DNA of 64,000 nucleotides from Deltaproteobacteria bacterium (GTDB taxonomy: Bacteria; Bdellovibrionota_B; Oligoflexia; Oligoflexales; Bog-1112). Shown here in pieces: positions 45,468-53,777 of the stretch (the first letter of the stretch is position 1; each line of letters begins with the position of its first letter). A program made the position numbers and the translations under genes. Location of the stretch: positions 1 to 64,000 of the forward strand of contig JACPKR010000025.1 in the NCBI GenBank assembly GCA_016186945.1. The letters run 5' to 3'. The notes beneath the pieces were generated by a model. The model made no database searches. It was not told the DNA's origin and saw nothing but the letters and a program-made list of their open reading frames with translations.

Positions 45468-46002
45468 TTATAGTATCCTCATCGATTAAGTCACGATTTC
45501 GACCTGTCGCTTTCATATCTCTCAAGGCCAAGGTAACATTGGCACGCCATAACCCACAGTCATGGTCGTAAGTAAGCTGCTTTATAAGATCAGAGGGTTT
45601 TTGGTTGGTGTGAACAAACTCAATAATTCCAAAATCGTTGCAATTAATGATGTTGCTCCTGCCGGACGACATAATTGATATTCGGTTTATCGGGATTTGT
45701 GAAATAACCCCCGCATCGCTTAACACTGTTTCTAAACTGATATAATTAAGTTCATCGGCTCTGATCAAAGCTGCCGCATGAAATAGCAGCAGACCATCTG
45801 GTGGAAGAGCTTTTTCAAAAAGATATAGTCCTCGACATACACGAACAAGCAACCCGGAGTGTACAGCTCTGCTGAACAAGGTCTTAAAAGCTGAGTCAGA
45901 TAAATTAGGATAAAGAGGTCGTAAATCACGCAGCGTAAATAGATAATGTTTATCATTGGCGTTTTTAGAGAGCCATTGATCAAGCTGTTTTATCGGCTGC
46001 AT
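45454..46002 (-). CDS. abiEi: AbiEi-type antitoxin, transcriptional autorepressor
   Basis: About 182 residues. The N-terminal winged-helix region (LFTLRDLRPLYPNLSDSAFKTLFSRAVHSGLLVRV in parts) is followed by GLYLFEK and the AbiEi C-terminal antitoxin domain with YISLETVLSDAGVISQ and KATGRNRDLIDEDTI. It neutralises AbiEii and normally represses its own operon by binding inverted repeats. A perfect 10-bp-arm palindrome lies just upstream. The ATG at 46002, with GGAG upstream, is preferred over that at 46020, which would leave only about 18 bases of leader from the predicted start of transcription. Confidence 0.88.
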   Translation of the reverse strand: MQPIKQLDQWLSKNANDKHYLFTLRDLRPLYPNLSDSAFKTLFSRAVHSGLLVRVCRGLYLFEKALPPDGLLLFHAAALIRADELNYISLETVLSDAGVISQIPINRISIMSSGRSNIINCNDFGIIEFVHTNQKPSDLIKQLTYDHDCGLWRANVTLALRDMKATGRNRDLIDEDTINELI

Positions 46003-46021
46003 CTCGCTGTAACTCCACATT

Positions 46022-46042
46022 AAGTTACACTTAGTGTAACTT
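46022..46042. promoter_or_regulatory. Palindromic operator of the abiE operon
   Basis: AAGTTACACT-T-AGTGTAACTT is a perfect inverted repeat with 10-bp arms and a single central base. It covers the predicted transcription start just upstream of abiEi, where AbiEi proteins are known to bind for autorepression. Confidence 0.75.
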
Positions 46043-46044
46043 TT

Positions 46045-46073
46045 TGTATAGCATAAGTCAAAATCATTCTCAA
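46045..46073 (-). promoter_or_regulatory. Sigma-70 promoter of the abiE operon
   Basis: On the minus strand TTGAGA (46068-46073, five of six) is followed by a 17-base spacer and TATACA (46045-46050, four of six). Transcription should start at about 46038, inside the adjacent palindrome. Confidence 0.6.
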
Positions 46074-46101
46074 GAGTAACCCGTAAGCTATTTGTGGCAA
46101 A

Positions 46102-46147
46102 GGGACAAAACCACCTCCTTGCCCCAACGGCTTGCCACAGGCGGGTT
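46102..46147 (+). repeat. Family B fragment
   Basis: Only the outer part is present (AAACCACCTCCTTGCCCCAACGG followed by TTGCCACAGGCGGGTTACGC, quoted in pieces); the palindromic core is missing. It lies between the abiE promoter and the lipoprotein gene. Confidence 0.65.
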
Positions 46148-46171
46148 ACGCAATCATTCGGACGAGATATG

Positions 46172-48040
46172 CTACGGGGTGCAAAGCTGCATTTCGAATT
46201 CCGGGTAGTCAGCTTCTAGATACGCTGCACATGAGGGGGTTAAGCGCTGTTTTTTGGTGAAGTCAATATGCAAGGCTCTAAAAAAGTCGCTAGAATGGAC
46301 ATCGGTCTCGTCGATGTTGACCAAAGAACCGTCATCAATTTCGCCAGAGATGTCTAATAGTCCCCAACACCCGACATTTGCGGCATCGTTATGGCCTGCT
46401 TTAGCAGCAAACAAGTCCGCGAAATCTTCGCTTGAGTAAAATCCTTCAGAATAATGAGGTGTTTTTTCTGATCTTATTGCTTGGGGCCTTTCGGGGTGCA
46501 ATTGGGCCAGGCAGTTAATAGTCCTCTGAAGGATACCAAAATCCATGCTATTCCCCTTGCTAAGAATCGCTCTCTCCACTTGATGCCCTAATTCATGCTT
46601 GGCAATTTGGGGACCAAAACGAGAATTTGCTAGCCAGCTTAACTTTATTAGAGGCAAGATGGAAAAAGAAGCATCATACGGTTTAATTATCCCCTCGATT
46701 TTTTTGATGAGTTCATTGGAATCCTCATATACCTTCTCCAGTGGTTTCTCGGGATCGTACACGTCAAAATCAAACGCAGAAATGATTATTCCTACTCTCC
46801 GATAGACAGACGTATGTGGCAATTCGTCAAGGTAGTCATCAAAAGAAGAGTCGAGATCCTTCAGTAAGGCTTCTTCAGAGTCTGGAAATTCTATTTTTAC
46901 TGCTTCGACTTCTTTTTTAATCCCACCAGCGGTGTCTAGAAATGTCTCCAGATACTGGCGCGTATCCCTTTTCGCATCATCTACATATCTACTCTTGTCT
47001 AATTCATTTGCCTTAGCGTTCATATACAAAACAAGTTTCAAATAAATTCCAAACCTTTCTAACAACTTTTTTTCTGCTTCTGTGAACTCTTTTCCCAAGC
47101 TTTCTTTTGTCTGCGCAACTGCTTCTTTCAGCTTTTTTTCCTCTGCCATTATTCTTGCAGCTTCTGCAACTTCAAGCTTCCCTTCTGTCTTTTTGCTTAT
47201 ATAAAGCAACAAATCGAGACCTCGTGATGCCATAAAAAATTTTTCCATAATAAATTTCGTTATACCTTCCCCCGATCTAAATTTCTTAACGATCGGATCT
47301 CTTAAGATGAGTGCTGTGGCATCCTTTAGGCTTGGGGTGCGGGACACTTCCGCAAGACTTTCTTCAAAATGCTCCGTTTCATGTTTTATAGCTGCCCCTA
47401 GGTCTCCATATTTGAAAGTGAAGTAAACCTGAATATCACCGTTCGCCGCAGCAAATTGCACAATGTCTAAGAAAAATTTGGAATTCAAACTTTTGTAAAA
47501 AACAAGAGCAATATCGGAAAAAGGGTCATTTTTATTTCCAGCCGTCCTTTGGATCTCCTCTTCAAACTCCTGCTTCAGTTGCGGGAAACCGTCTTCGCTT
47601 AAAAGGAATGCATTATCTTTGTAAAAAGGTTTGAAATACTTTTCCATAGAAAGACTCGTGGCTAAGAGGATGGATGCGCCTGGTGGGATATCTCTCCTTA
47701 TATTCCGGTCGAAGTCATTAACAAATTTCGCAAGCTCAAGAAAATTTTCCCTTTCCCTCTCGAGAAGTTTTGCAAATTTATCCACTAGTGGTGCAATCGT
47801 CTTGTCAGGAATGACGATTGCACTTAACACCGTCATGCGTCCATAGAGATCTAGTAAGTTGTGCCCGTCCTCATTTGAGCATATAGAACGCACGCATTCC
47901 CTATAGAGATCTCTATATTCTTGGGATGGTCGGGAATCAGTATGCAGCATTTTAGGGATGATCGAATCTATGGGTGTGCCTTTCTTAGTTGAAGTACATG
48001 AAATTAGTGAAATGAAGGTGAACAAAAATGCTGTTTTCAC
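46172..48040 (-). CDS. Lipoprotein with M13-like (gluzincin) metalloprotease signature
   Basis: 622 residues. The leader FLFTFISLISC is a good lipoprotein signal (LISC), so the mature protein should be anchored at the cell envelope. Zinc motifs near the C-terminus are H482-ELG-H486 in AKHELGHQVERAI and, 52 residues after the second His, E538-DFA-D542 in YSSEDFADLFAAK. The HExxH plus ExxxD pair and the Cys-rich tail (SSDFFRALHIDF, PSCAAYLEAD) resemble neprilysin/M13 peptidases. A second HExxH-like site (HETEH) is near residue 220. The middle is helical and unrecognised. The start is GTG with GAGGAG upstream. The 3' end carries one copy of the direct repeat bordering abiE. Confidence 0.65.
   Translation of the reverse strand: MKTAFLFTFISLISCTSTKKGTPIDSIIPKMLHTDSRPSQEYRDLYRECVRSICSNEDGHNLLDLYGRMTVLSAIVIPDKTIAPLVDKFAKLLERERENFLELAKFVNDFDRNIRRDIPPGASILLATSLSMEKYFKPFYKDNAFLLSEDGFPQLKQEFEEEIQRTAGNKNDPFSDIALVFYKSLNSKFFLDIVQFAAANGDIQVYFTFKYGDLGAAIKHETEHFEESLAEVSRTPSLKDATALILRDPIVKKFRSGEGITKFIMEKFFMASRGLDLLLYISKKTEGKLEVAEAARIMAEEKKLKEAVAQTKESLGKEFTEAEKKLLERFGIYLKLVLYMNAKANELDKSRYVDDAKRDTRQYLETFLDTAGGIKKEVEAVKIEFPDSEEALLKDLDSSFDDYLDELPHTSVYRRVGIIISAFDFDVYDPEKPLEKVYEDSNELIKKIEGIIKPYDASFSILPLIKLSWLANSRFGPQIAKHELGHQVERAILSKGNSMDFGILQRTINCLAQLHPERPQAIRSEKTPHYSEGFYSSEDFADLFAAKAGHNDAANVGCWGLLDISGEIDDGSLVNIDETDVHSSDFFRALHIDFTKKQRLTPSCAAYLEADYPEFEMQLCTP
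46217..46236. repeat. Direct repeat, right copy, inside the lipoprotein gene
   Basis: TAGATACGCTGCACATGAGG, identical to 44565-44584, 1652 bases away. On the minus strand it encodes part of the SCAAYLEA tail of the metalloprotease-like lipoprotein. Confidence 0.85.
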
Positions 48041-48059
48041 GGTTTCTCCTCATGGGCCG

Positions 48060-48147
48060 CCCCTTTTCAAAAACTTCAGTATTTAAAGTTTTTTTGGGGG
48101 ATGAGTGGAGGGGAACTTTTTTCCAAAAAAGGTCCTCTCCACAAATT
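48060..48147 (-). repeat. Family A element, truncated at both ends
   Basis: CCCCTTTTCAAAAACTTCAG through AAAGTTTTTTTGGGGG and the GTGGAG/CTCCAC stem to TCTCCACAAATT. Both CTATAG termini are missing. It lies between the small gene at 48187 and the lipoprotein start. Confidence 0.88.
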
Positions 48148-48186
48148 AAAGAAATCCTTCACTACGCACAGGATGACGATGTCTGC

Positions 48187-48552
48187 CTAGACGAGGCTCA
48201 TCTCTGTTTTCTTGTAGCTCAGCATACTACGCCTTGCCTCAAAGAGGTTCCTATACGACTCATAGCGAATACGTAGCTTTTCTGTCTCCGCCTTAGCGTC
48301 CGCCATCTGGTGCAGGAAGTTTATGTAGTCGGTGTCTGTCTCAGCTAGCCTCCTGATCTTCGCTTCCGTTCGATGACCGTCGTCATATTTTTCCATGGCA
48401 CGCGCTCGATAGGTCGGCTTGAGAAGTTCCAAGCGGTCCGACAGTTTCTTAGCCGCTGCATAGCCCAGCCCGACTTTGTTGGCCAGATGGACAATTTCCT
48501 CCAAGTTACCTGGGACGATAGGTTTTTTTCCTACTTCGTTGTTAATACTCAA
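48187..48552 (-). CDS. Small hypothetical protein with coiled-coil tendency
   Basis: 121 residues, soluble and highly charged, with heptad-like stretches (DAKAETEKLRIRYESYRNLFEARR). No family is recognised. The start is TTG at 48552 with GGAGG upstream. It starts 33 bases from the first possible start of the divergent gene. The lipoprotein gene follows downstream on the same strand after a truncated family A copy. Confidence 0.55.
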   Translation of the reverse strand: MSINNEVGKKPIVPGNLEEIVHLANKVGLGYAAAKKLSDRLELLKPTYRARAMEKYDDGHRTEAKIRRLAETDTDYINFLHQMADAKAETEKLRIRYESYRNLFEARRSMLSYKKTEMSLV

Positions 48553-48585
48553 TATTTTTGACCTCCAGAGGATGTTTCCAGTAAA

Positions 48586-49266
48586 ATGCCATTCTTACTT
48601 AATGTTTTCGCGCTTTCTTCCGAAATACTTTTAGAGGGAAGAACAACTCAGGAACCTTTTATGGCGCCTCTTCATCTAGCTACCCCGAGCGAGTTTTTTC
48701 GAGAACAAGTAGTTTCCGCGCTCAGCGAACATAATTTATCCGTTAGTCAGCATGTTGAATATTACATTGTCAATCTTTTATGCGGATTTATAAACCCGGA
48801 AAAGCTGACCGGGGATGAGCAGCTTAATATCCTGGACACCCCCCTGGCTCTTTTGCTCAAACGAGCCATCGAAGCCCCCGTCGAGGAGAGGGTCAAGATT
48901 TTGAAAATTCTTGGTGACTTCAGTTTGTATATTTCAGGATTTTTTCAGGACTATTTTAACCGGAAAACTTATAACGTCGATTACTTCATCACGATTGGGA
49001 CAAACGCCTACTCTCATGTTTCTGTCATCACACGCACACGCTTTCGAGATTACGACTTTGCGTCGCTATATGGAGACCTGGCGACTTACTTCCCCAATAT
49101 TGTGGAGGTCGTATCCCATATCAGCGATAAGCTTGAGACCCCCAAGCATCAGAACATACTTTCCATGTACGAACGTTGGGTCTCAAGCAAGTCGGAGCGC
49201 CTCTTCAATAAGCTGAAAGAGCACGGAATTATCCCTATAGAAAACAATCCTAAAACCAAGCAGTGA
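48586..49266 (+). CDS. Conserved-looking hypothetical protein
   Basis: 226 residues with no signal peptide or transmembrane segment; mostly helical (FFREQVVSALSEHNLSVSQHVEYYIVNLLCGF in parts, TPLALLLKRAIEAPVEERVK). It contains FITIGTNAYSHV and a Lys/Pro-rich tail. No function is assigned. The ATG at 48586 has AGAGGA 12 bases upstream; the ATG at 48661 has CAGGAA six bases upstream and leaves a normal 108-bp divergent gap, so it is a real alternative. Convergent with the rhomboid gene. Confidence 0.6.
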   Translation: MPFLLNVFALSSEILLEGRTTQEPFMAPLHLATPSEFFREQVVSALSEHNLSVSQHVEYYIVNLLCGFINPEKLTGDEQLNILDTPLALLLKRAIEAPVEERVKILKILGDFSLYISGFFQDYFNRKTYNVDYFITIGTNAYSHVSVITRTRFRDYDFASLYGDLATYFPNIVEVVSHISDKLETPKHQNILSMYERWVSSKSERLFNKLKEHGIIPIENNPKTKQ

Positions 49267-50322
49267 TCAAATTTTCTTCACCCTTTCTTCCATCCTCTTG
49301 ATCAGCAAATCGAGGATGGCAGCTTCTTCATGCCTCGTCTCGTTGAGAAGCTTCTCACGAAAAGCTTGGAACTGTCCCAGCATGAAGGAATGGTGCGAGG
49401 CGTAGAGAAAGTCTGAGAAAGCACGCTTGATCTCTCCCAGTCTGAAAAGCACCTTGCCCCGTTCAAACCGTAGCTGCGGGTCTGAAGTATCAAGAGCAAT
49501 CGCTTGCGTATAGAAATAGTAAGCGCGATAGTCGTTTTCGCTCGCTGCCGCTTCTGCCCTCAAATGCTCGAAAATAAAAGGCGTACGCAACACAAGGTAA
49601 GATCCCAGCCCCACAATCGCCATAAAAGAAGCTATTAAGGCAGCACCAAAAAATACCTTGCGCTGAAAAAAGCGGTTTTTGCGAAGGTAAAACATGGAAA
49701 GCCCGAGTCCCAAACCTGCGCCAAGACCGCCCAGATGAGCCGCGTTGTCGATACCAATTCCGGAATTACCGGAAAGCGAGACAACAAAGTTGAACACAAC
49801 CGCTATGACAATATTGAGCAAGGCCATGGAGGTAAAAGGTCCCACACGAAAACGCTGTCCGAATTCCTCGCGGGCGATCACCTGCTCGATTAGCATCCCC
49901 ACGCCGATCAGGCCAAAAATGGCACCCGACGCTCCCGCTCCTAGGGAAACATTGCCCAGGGAACTCATCACGTTTCCCATAACACCACTTCCCAAAAAGA
50001 TGAGAAGGAACCACCCCGTGCCCAGTAAAGGTTCCAGGTAAGCTCCTATAATTTTCAACGCGATACTGTTCAAGAGAAAATGGATGATCCCGAAATGCAG
50101 AAAAATGGGAGTAAGAAGTCGCCACCACTCCCCCTGCGCAATGCTAACAGGATCTTTCGCACCCCACAAAATGAGGATTTCCCCTTCGGGAGCGAAAAGG
50201 TCCCCACTCATCACCGTGATCAGTGCAAAGAGAATGAAATTGCAGACGAGGATGCGCCCCGTCCATGTTCCCAGATAGAATTGAAGCCGGTCGATGAAAT
50301 TTTGCCTGCTAAACTTGGCCAA
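49267..50322 (-). CDS. Rhomboid-family intramembrane serine protease
   Basis: 351 residues. A six-helix rhomboid core holds the catalytic Ser in GAGASGAIFGLIGVGM and the His in NAAHLGGLGAGLGLG. The HFGIIHFLLNSIAL segment matches the conserved H-x-x-x-N helix. After the core comes a cytoplasmic extension of about 110 residues with a TPR-like motif (AYYFYTQAIALDTSDPQLRFERGKVLF in parts). Rhomboids cleave transmembrane helices; the substrate is unknown. It follows the secreted 143-residue protein on the same strand. Confidence 0.92.
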   Translation of the reverse strand: MAKFSRQNFIDRLQFYLGTWTGRILVCNFILFALITVMSGDLFAPEGEILILWGAKDPVSIAQGEWWRLLTPIFLHFGIIHFLLNSIALKIIGAYLEPLLGTGWFLLIFLGSGVMGNVMSSLGNVSLGAGASGAIFGLIGVGMLIEQVIAREEFGQRFRVGPFTSMALLNIVIAVVFNFVVSLSGNSGIGIDNAAHLGGLGAGLGLGLSMFYLRKNRFFQRKVFFGAALIASFMAIVGLGSYLVLRTPFIFEHLRAEAAASENDYRAYYFYTQAIALDTSDPQLRFERGKVLFRLGEIKRAFSDFLYASHHSFMLGQFQAFREKLLNETRHEEAAILDLLIKRMEERVKKI

Positions 50323-50331
50323 ACAAGCCCC

Positions 50332-50763
50332 TTAATAGACCTTGGGGTCATCTTGTTCGTTGTGCATGTGAAGAAAGGAAATACCTTCAAGGTTTAAATC
50401 CTTTCCTTTTCGCGAAAGCAACCAAACTTTGGTCTTGCTCTGGCCGCGGGGCAAAATAAGGAAAACTTGCAGAGCCTCCACCTTCTTGTCATCTATGTCT
50501 AAAACCTTCGCGGAAAGAAATACTTGGTCCCCCTGCTTCAACAGACCTTCTGACAGTTCCTGAACCTCCAAGAGAACGATAGGACTACTGCCTTCTCTGG
50601 GAAATTTTCCAAATTCCACCTTATAAATCTCGTTCTGTCGCTGGATCGATTGGACTTCGTAAGCTCCCTCGACATTACGAACTTTTGCCTGCTGTTCCAA
50701 GTCGGACGCCGGAAGAGATACCGTGCAAAAAAGAAAAGAGAGGACTGCTAACGTCTTTCTCAT
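50332..50763 (-). CDS. Secreted hypothetical protein
   Basis: 143 residues with a signal peptide (KTLAVLSFLFCTVSLPAS) and a mainly beta mature region (YKVEFGKFPREGSSPIVLLE, GDQVFLSAKVLDIDDKK, KTKVWLLSRKG). No family is recognised. AGGAGGAA precedes the ATG. A family A element lies just upstream and the rhomboid gene starts ten bases after the stop, so the two are probably co-expressed. Confidence 0.65.
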   Translation of the reverse strand: MRKTLAVLSFLFCTVSLPASDLEQQAKVRNVEGAYEVQSIQRQNEIYKVEFGKFPREGSSPIVLLEVQELSEGLLKQGDQVFLSAKVLDIDDKKVEALQVFLILPRGQSKTKVWLLSRKGKDLNLEGISFLHMHNEQDDPKVY

Positions 50764-50777
50764 GTGATTCCTCCTAA

Positions 50778-50942
50778 TTTAATTCAAGATAATCAATTTT
50801 GGGAAAAACTTTTTGAAAAAAGTTCTTTCCCCAAGCCCCTTTTCAAAACTTCAATATCTAAAGTTTTTTGGGGGGAGGTGTGGAGGGGAACTTTTTTTCA
50901 AAAAAGGTCCTCTCCACAAATTCTTTTTCTCAAATACTATAG
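50778..50942 (-). repeat. Family A element between hutH and the secreted-protein gene
   Basis: It is the reverse form, from AATTCAAGATAATCAATTTTGG to CTCAAATACTATAG, with all three hairpins. The CTATAG end lies two bases from the hutH stop; the other end lies next to the ribosome-binding site of the downstream gene. Confidence 0.92.
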
Positions 50943-50944
50943 CG

Positions 50945-52453
50945 TCAGCAAGATTCAAAATCCCCACGCAAAATTTTGTCCGCTAACTGTTCGATCTCAC
51001 TGCCAAGGGAGCGGTCGTTTTCAAGAAAGGGAGAGATTCCTCTGATTGTATCATGGAGCCTCTTTAATTTTGCTGACAAACTCCGGGGCTGACGCAAGTC
51101 AATGGCCTGACTGGCAGCCAAGAATTCAATCGCAAGTATCTTGGCAAGATTTTTACAGACGGTTCTCAATTTCTGAGCTGCGAACGGCCCCATGCTGACG
51201 TGATCTTCTTTTTCCGCAGAGGTTGGGATACTATCCACACTTGCCGGGTGTGAGAGCGTCTTATTTTCTGACACAAGAGACGCTGCCACCACCTGCGGGA
51301 TCATAAAACCAGACTGCAGGCCCTCATTCTTCACTAGAAAAGCTGGAAGTCCACTCATACCTGGGTTGCTAAGCTTCTCTATCCGTCGCTCAGAGATATT
51401 ACCCAGCTCGGCAATGGCGATGGTCAGGAAATCAAAAGCACAAGCCAAGGGTTCACCGTGGAAGTTTCCCCCGCTGATGACTTCATCTTCAAAGACAAGG
51501 GGATTGTCCGTTACACCGTTCAATTCCGTATCGACTACACCTTTAGTAAAGGCCCAGGTGTCCCTCGCCACCCCGTGGACCTGCGGAGCGCAACGGAAAC
51601 TGTAGGGGTCCTGTACCCTGCTGTAATCTTGATGCCGATAATAGAGTTCATCCGAAGCCTCGAAAAGAGAACGAATGTGGGCTGCCACCTCGATCTGCCC
51701 TTTGTGAGGACGCGCCGCATGAATCCTCGCATCAAATGCCGCTAAGGTTCCCCCAAACCCCGCTAGACTCATTGCTAAAGCTAGATCTGCAACATGAATG
51801 AGCTGAAACGCTTCTTCCACGGCAAAACACCCCTCCACTGCCATATACTGGGTGCCATTGATAAGAGAAAGGCCCTCTTTCGCTTGCGGTTTGTATGGGG
51901 TTACACCTAGACGTTTTAGTAAATCTGCTGTGGCCAGCTCCCTGCCGTCATACACAGACTTACCTTCCCCAATCAAAGCAAGTGCCAAATGGGCGAGGGG
52001 AGCGAGATCACCAGACGCCCCGACACTCCCCTGCCTAGGAACACGAGGAAGGATGCCTTTCCGAAGGAAGCTCACCAAATGTTCCACACAGGCGCTACTC
52101 ACTCCGCTAAGTCCCGACAGCAAATTGTGCGCCTTGAGGATCAACATACCGCGGACGACATCGTCGTCTACGTTTCCCCCAACACCACTGGCATGCGACC
52201 GGATGAGATTGACTTGCAACTCGCAGGCTTTTTCTCGGGGAATTTTCACTTTCGAGAGGAAACCGAACCCTGTATTGACGCCATAAATGGTCTTTCCTCC
52301 ATTAAGAGCATTTTCGATGAAGGTGCGACGCTCGATTACGCGCTTCAGACTTTCCCGATCGACTTGCACCGGAGGATTCGCCTGTCGGGAAAGGCTAACA
52401 AGGGTGCGTGCGTCCAGATGATCCTTGCCTAAGTTAAACTGCCCCGTCTTCAC
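50945..52453 (-). CDS. hutH: Histidine ammonia-lyase
   Basis: Converts histidine to urocanate and ammonia using the self-formed MIO group. The MIO precursor is the Ala-Ser-Gly in GSVGASGDLAPLAH. The EDHVSMG segment and the YRHQDYSRVQDPYSFRC-type C-terminal half match histidine rather than phenylalanine lyases. The length of 502 residues is typical. The GTG start overlaps the rpe stop by four bases. No hutU, hutI or hutG is in the window, so the rest of the pathway, if any, is elsewhere. Confidence 0.92.
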   Translation of the reverse strand: MKTGQFNLGKDHLDARTLVSLSRQANPPVQVDRESLKRVIERRTFIENALNGGKTIYGVNTGFGFLSKVKIPREKACELQVNLIRSHASGVGGNVDDDVVRGMLILKAHNLLSGLSGVSSACVEHLVSFLRKGILPRVPRQGSVGASGDLAPLAHLALALIGEGKSVYDGRELATADLLKRLGVTPYKPQAKEGLSLINGTQYMAVEGCFAVEEAFQLIHVADLALAMSLAGFGGTLAAFDARIHAARPHKGQIEVAAHIRSLFEASDELYYRHQDYSRVQDPYSFRCAPQVHGVARDTWAFTKGVVDTELNGVTDNPLVFEDEVISGGNFHGEPLACAFDFLTIAIAELGNISERRIEKLSNPGMSGLPAFLVKNEGLQSGFMIPQVVAASLVSENKTLSHPASVDSIPTSAEKEDHVSMGPFAAQKLRTVCKNLAKILAIEFLAASQAIDLRQPRSLSAKLKRLHDTIRGISPFLENDRSLGSEIEQLADKILRGDFESC

Positions 52454-53124
52454 TCGGACTCCTCAACTGCTGCCAACCTCAATTCATCAACTATTTTCCG
52501 TTTGTCCCTTGCTTTGAAAAAGAAAGATCCCGACACAAAACTGTTAGCCCCTCTCCCTGTCAATTTGCCAATATTCTTTACGGACACGCCTCCATCAACG
52601 GCAACGAAAAGGTGATCCAATTCCTTACCGTGACTCCATGCCTTGAACTCTTCCAGCTTCTCGAAAACTACAGGCATAAATTCCTGACCTGAATAGCCAG
52701 GGTTCACAGACATGAACAAGAGCAAGTCGACAGACTCACAGTAGGGAGCTATCGTCTGAAAATGTGTAGCTGGATTGAGGGCCAGCCCGGCCCGACGTCC
52801 TTTTTCTCTGATAAGTTTGATAATGTTTCGAGGGTCCTTCGCAGCTTCGACGTGGAAGGTCAGGTAATCCGCTCCCGCTTCAAGATAAGCAGCAGCCCTC
52901 TCGTCGGGATTAGAAATCATGATGTGAACATCCAATGGCAGGGAGGTCCTTCCCTTAAGAGCTTTAATGAAAGGAAGGCCGAAACTAAGATTGGGGACAA
53001 AGTGCCCGTCCATCACATCGACGTGAATCCAGTCTGCTCCAGAGTTTTCGATCATATCGACGGCAGAACCAAAGTCTAAGGGATCGGCCGAAAGGATGGA
53101 AGGTGCAATGGTGATCTTGTTCAC
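52450..53124 (-). CDS. rpe: Ribulose-phosphate 3-epimerase
   Basis: Interconverts ribulose-5-phosphate and xylulose-5-phosphate. It has a (beta/alpha)8 barrel with APSILSADPLDFG, WIHVDVMDGHFVPNLSFG, LDVHIMI, FMSVNPGYSGQEFMP and VAVDGGVSVKN, containing the metal-binding His and Asp. The length of 224 residues is standard. The GTG start overlaps the def stop, so def, rpe and hutH form one tightly coupled operon. Confidence 0.95.
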   Translation of the reverse strand: MNKITIAPSILSADPLDFGSAVDMIENSGADWIHVDVMDGHFVPNLSFGLPFIKALKGRTSLPLDVHIMISNPDERAAAYLEAGADYLTFHVEAAKDPRNIIKLIREKGRRAGLALNPATHFQTIAPYCESVDLLLFMSVNPGYSGQEFMPVVFEKLEEFKAWSHGKELDHLFVAVDGGVSVKNIGKLTGRGANSFVSGSFFFKARDKRKIVDELRLAAVEESE

Positions 53125-53675
53125 GATTTCCCCTCTTTCTCGGCCAAAATCTTTTTCTTTATGGCACCGGCCTTAAGGCGGCTCATCCTCTTAATAAAGA
53201 CAATTCCGTTGATATGGTCAATTTCGTGCTGGAGACAAATCGCAAACAGCCCATCAGCTTCAACATGAAATTCCTTCCCGAATTCGTCGTAAGCCATTAC
53301 GCTTAGCTCCGAAGAGCGCTCAACGAAATCGAAAACTTCTGGAAAGCTTAGACAGCCTTCCATGAAACTCACTCGCCCTTTTTTCTTCGTTATGACGGGA
53401 TTAATGAATGTGAATCGCTTGTTGTGCCACCACTGCTCTTCCACCTTTTCGTCTTCCTCTTCCTCATAACGATTAACTCCGAAAGGAATGTAAACAGTGA
53501 ACATGCGTTTGAGGATATTGACTTGGTTGGCGGCAAGGCCAATACCACCCTCCTTGTCCATAGTGGCATGCATCAATCGCGCCAGGTCTTGGATCTCCAC
53601 GTTGAAGTCGACAACGTCCTCTGCTGGTGTTTCCAATACCTTGGCAGGCCAAGTGACTATATCAAGTGTTTTCAA
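53121..53675 (-). CDS. def: Peptide deformylase
   Basis: Removes the formyl group from new N-termini. All three family motifs are present: GIGLAANQV, EGCLSFP with the metal-binding Cys, and QHEIDHINGIVF with HExxH. At 184 residues it is a little long, with a Glu-rich insertion (about residues 75-85) before the second motif. It is the first gene of the def-rpe-hutH operon. Confidence 0.95.
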   Translation of the reverse strand: MKTLDIVTWPAKVLETPAEDVVDFNVEIQDLARLMHATMDKEGGIGLAANQVNILKRMFTVYIPFGVNRYEEEEDEKVEEQWWHNKRFTFINPVITKKKGRVSFMEGCLSFPEVFDFVERSSELSVMAYDEFGKEFHVEADGLFAICLQHEIDHINGIVFIKRMSRLKAGAIKKKILAEKEGKS

Positions 53676-53777
53676 AACGCAATTCTCCTGAGGCTTGCTC
53701 TTTCGCTAAAACCCTTCCTTAGTACCATGAATGTGCCATATTTTGCAGCCGCAAAATGGGAGGGGAGGACAAGCTTC

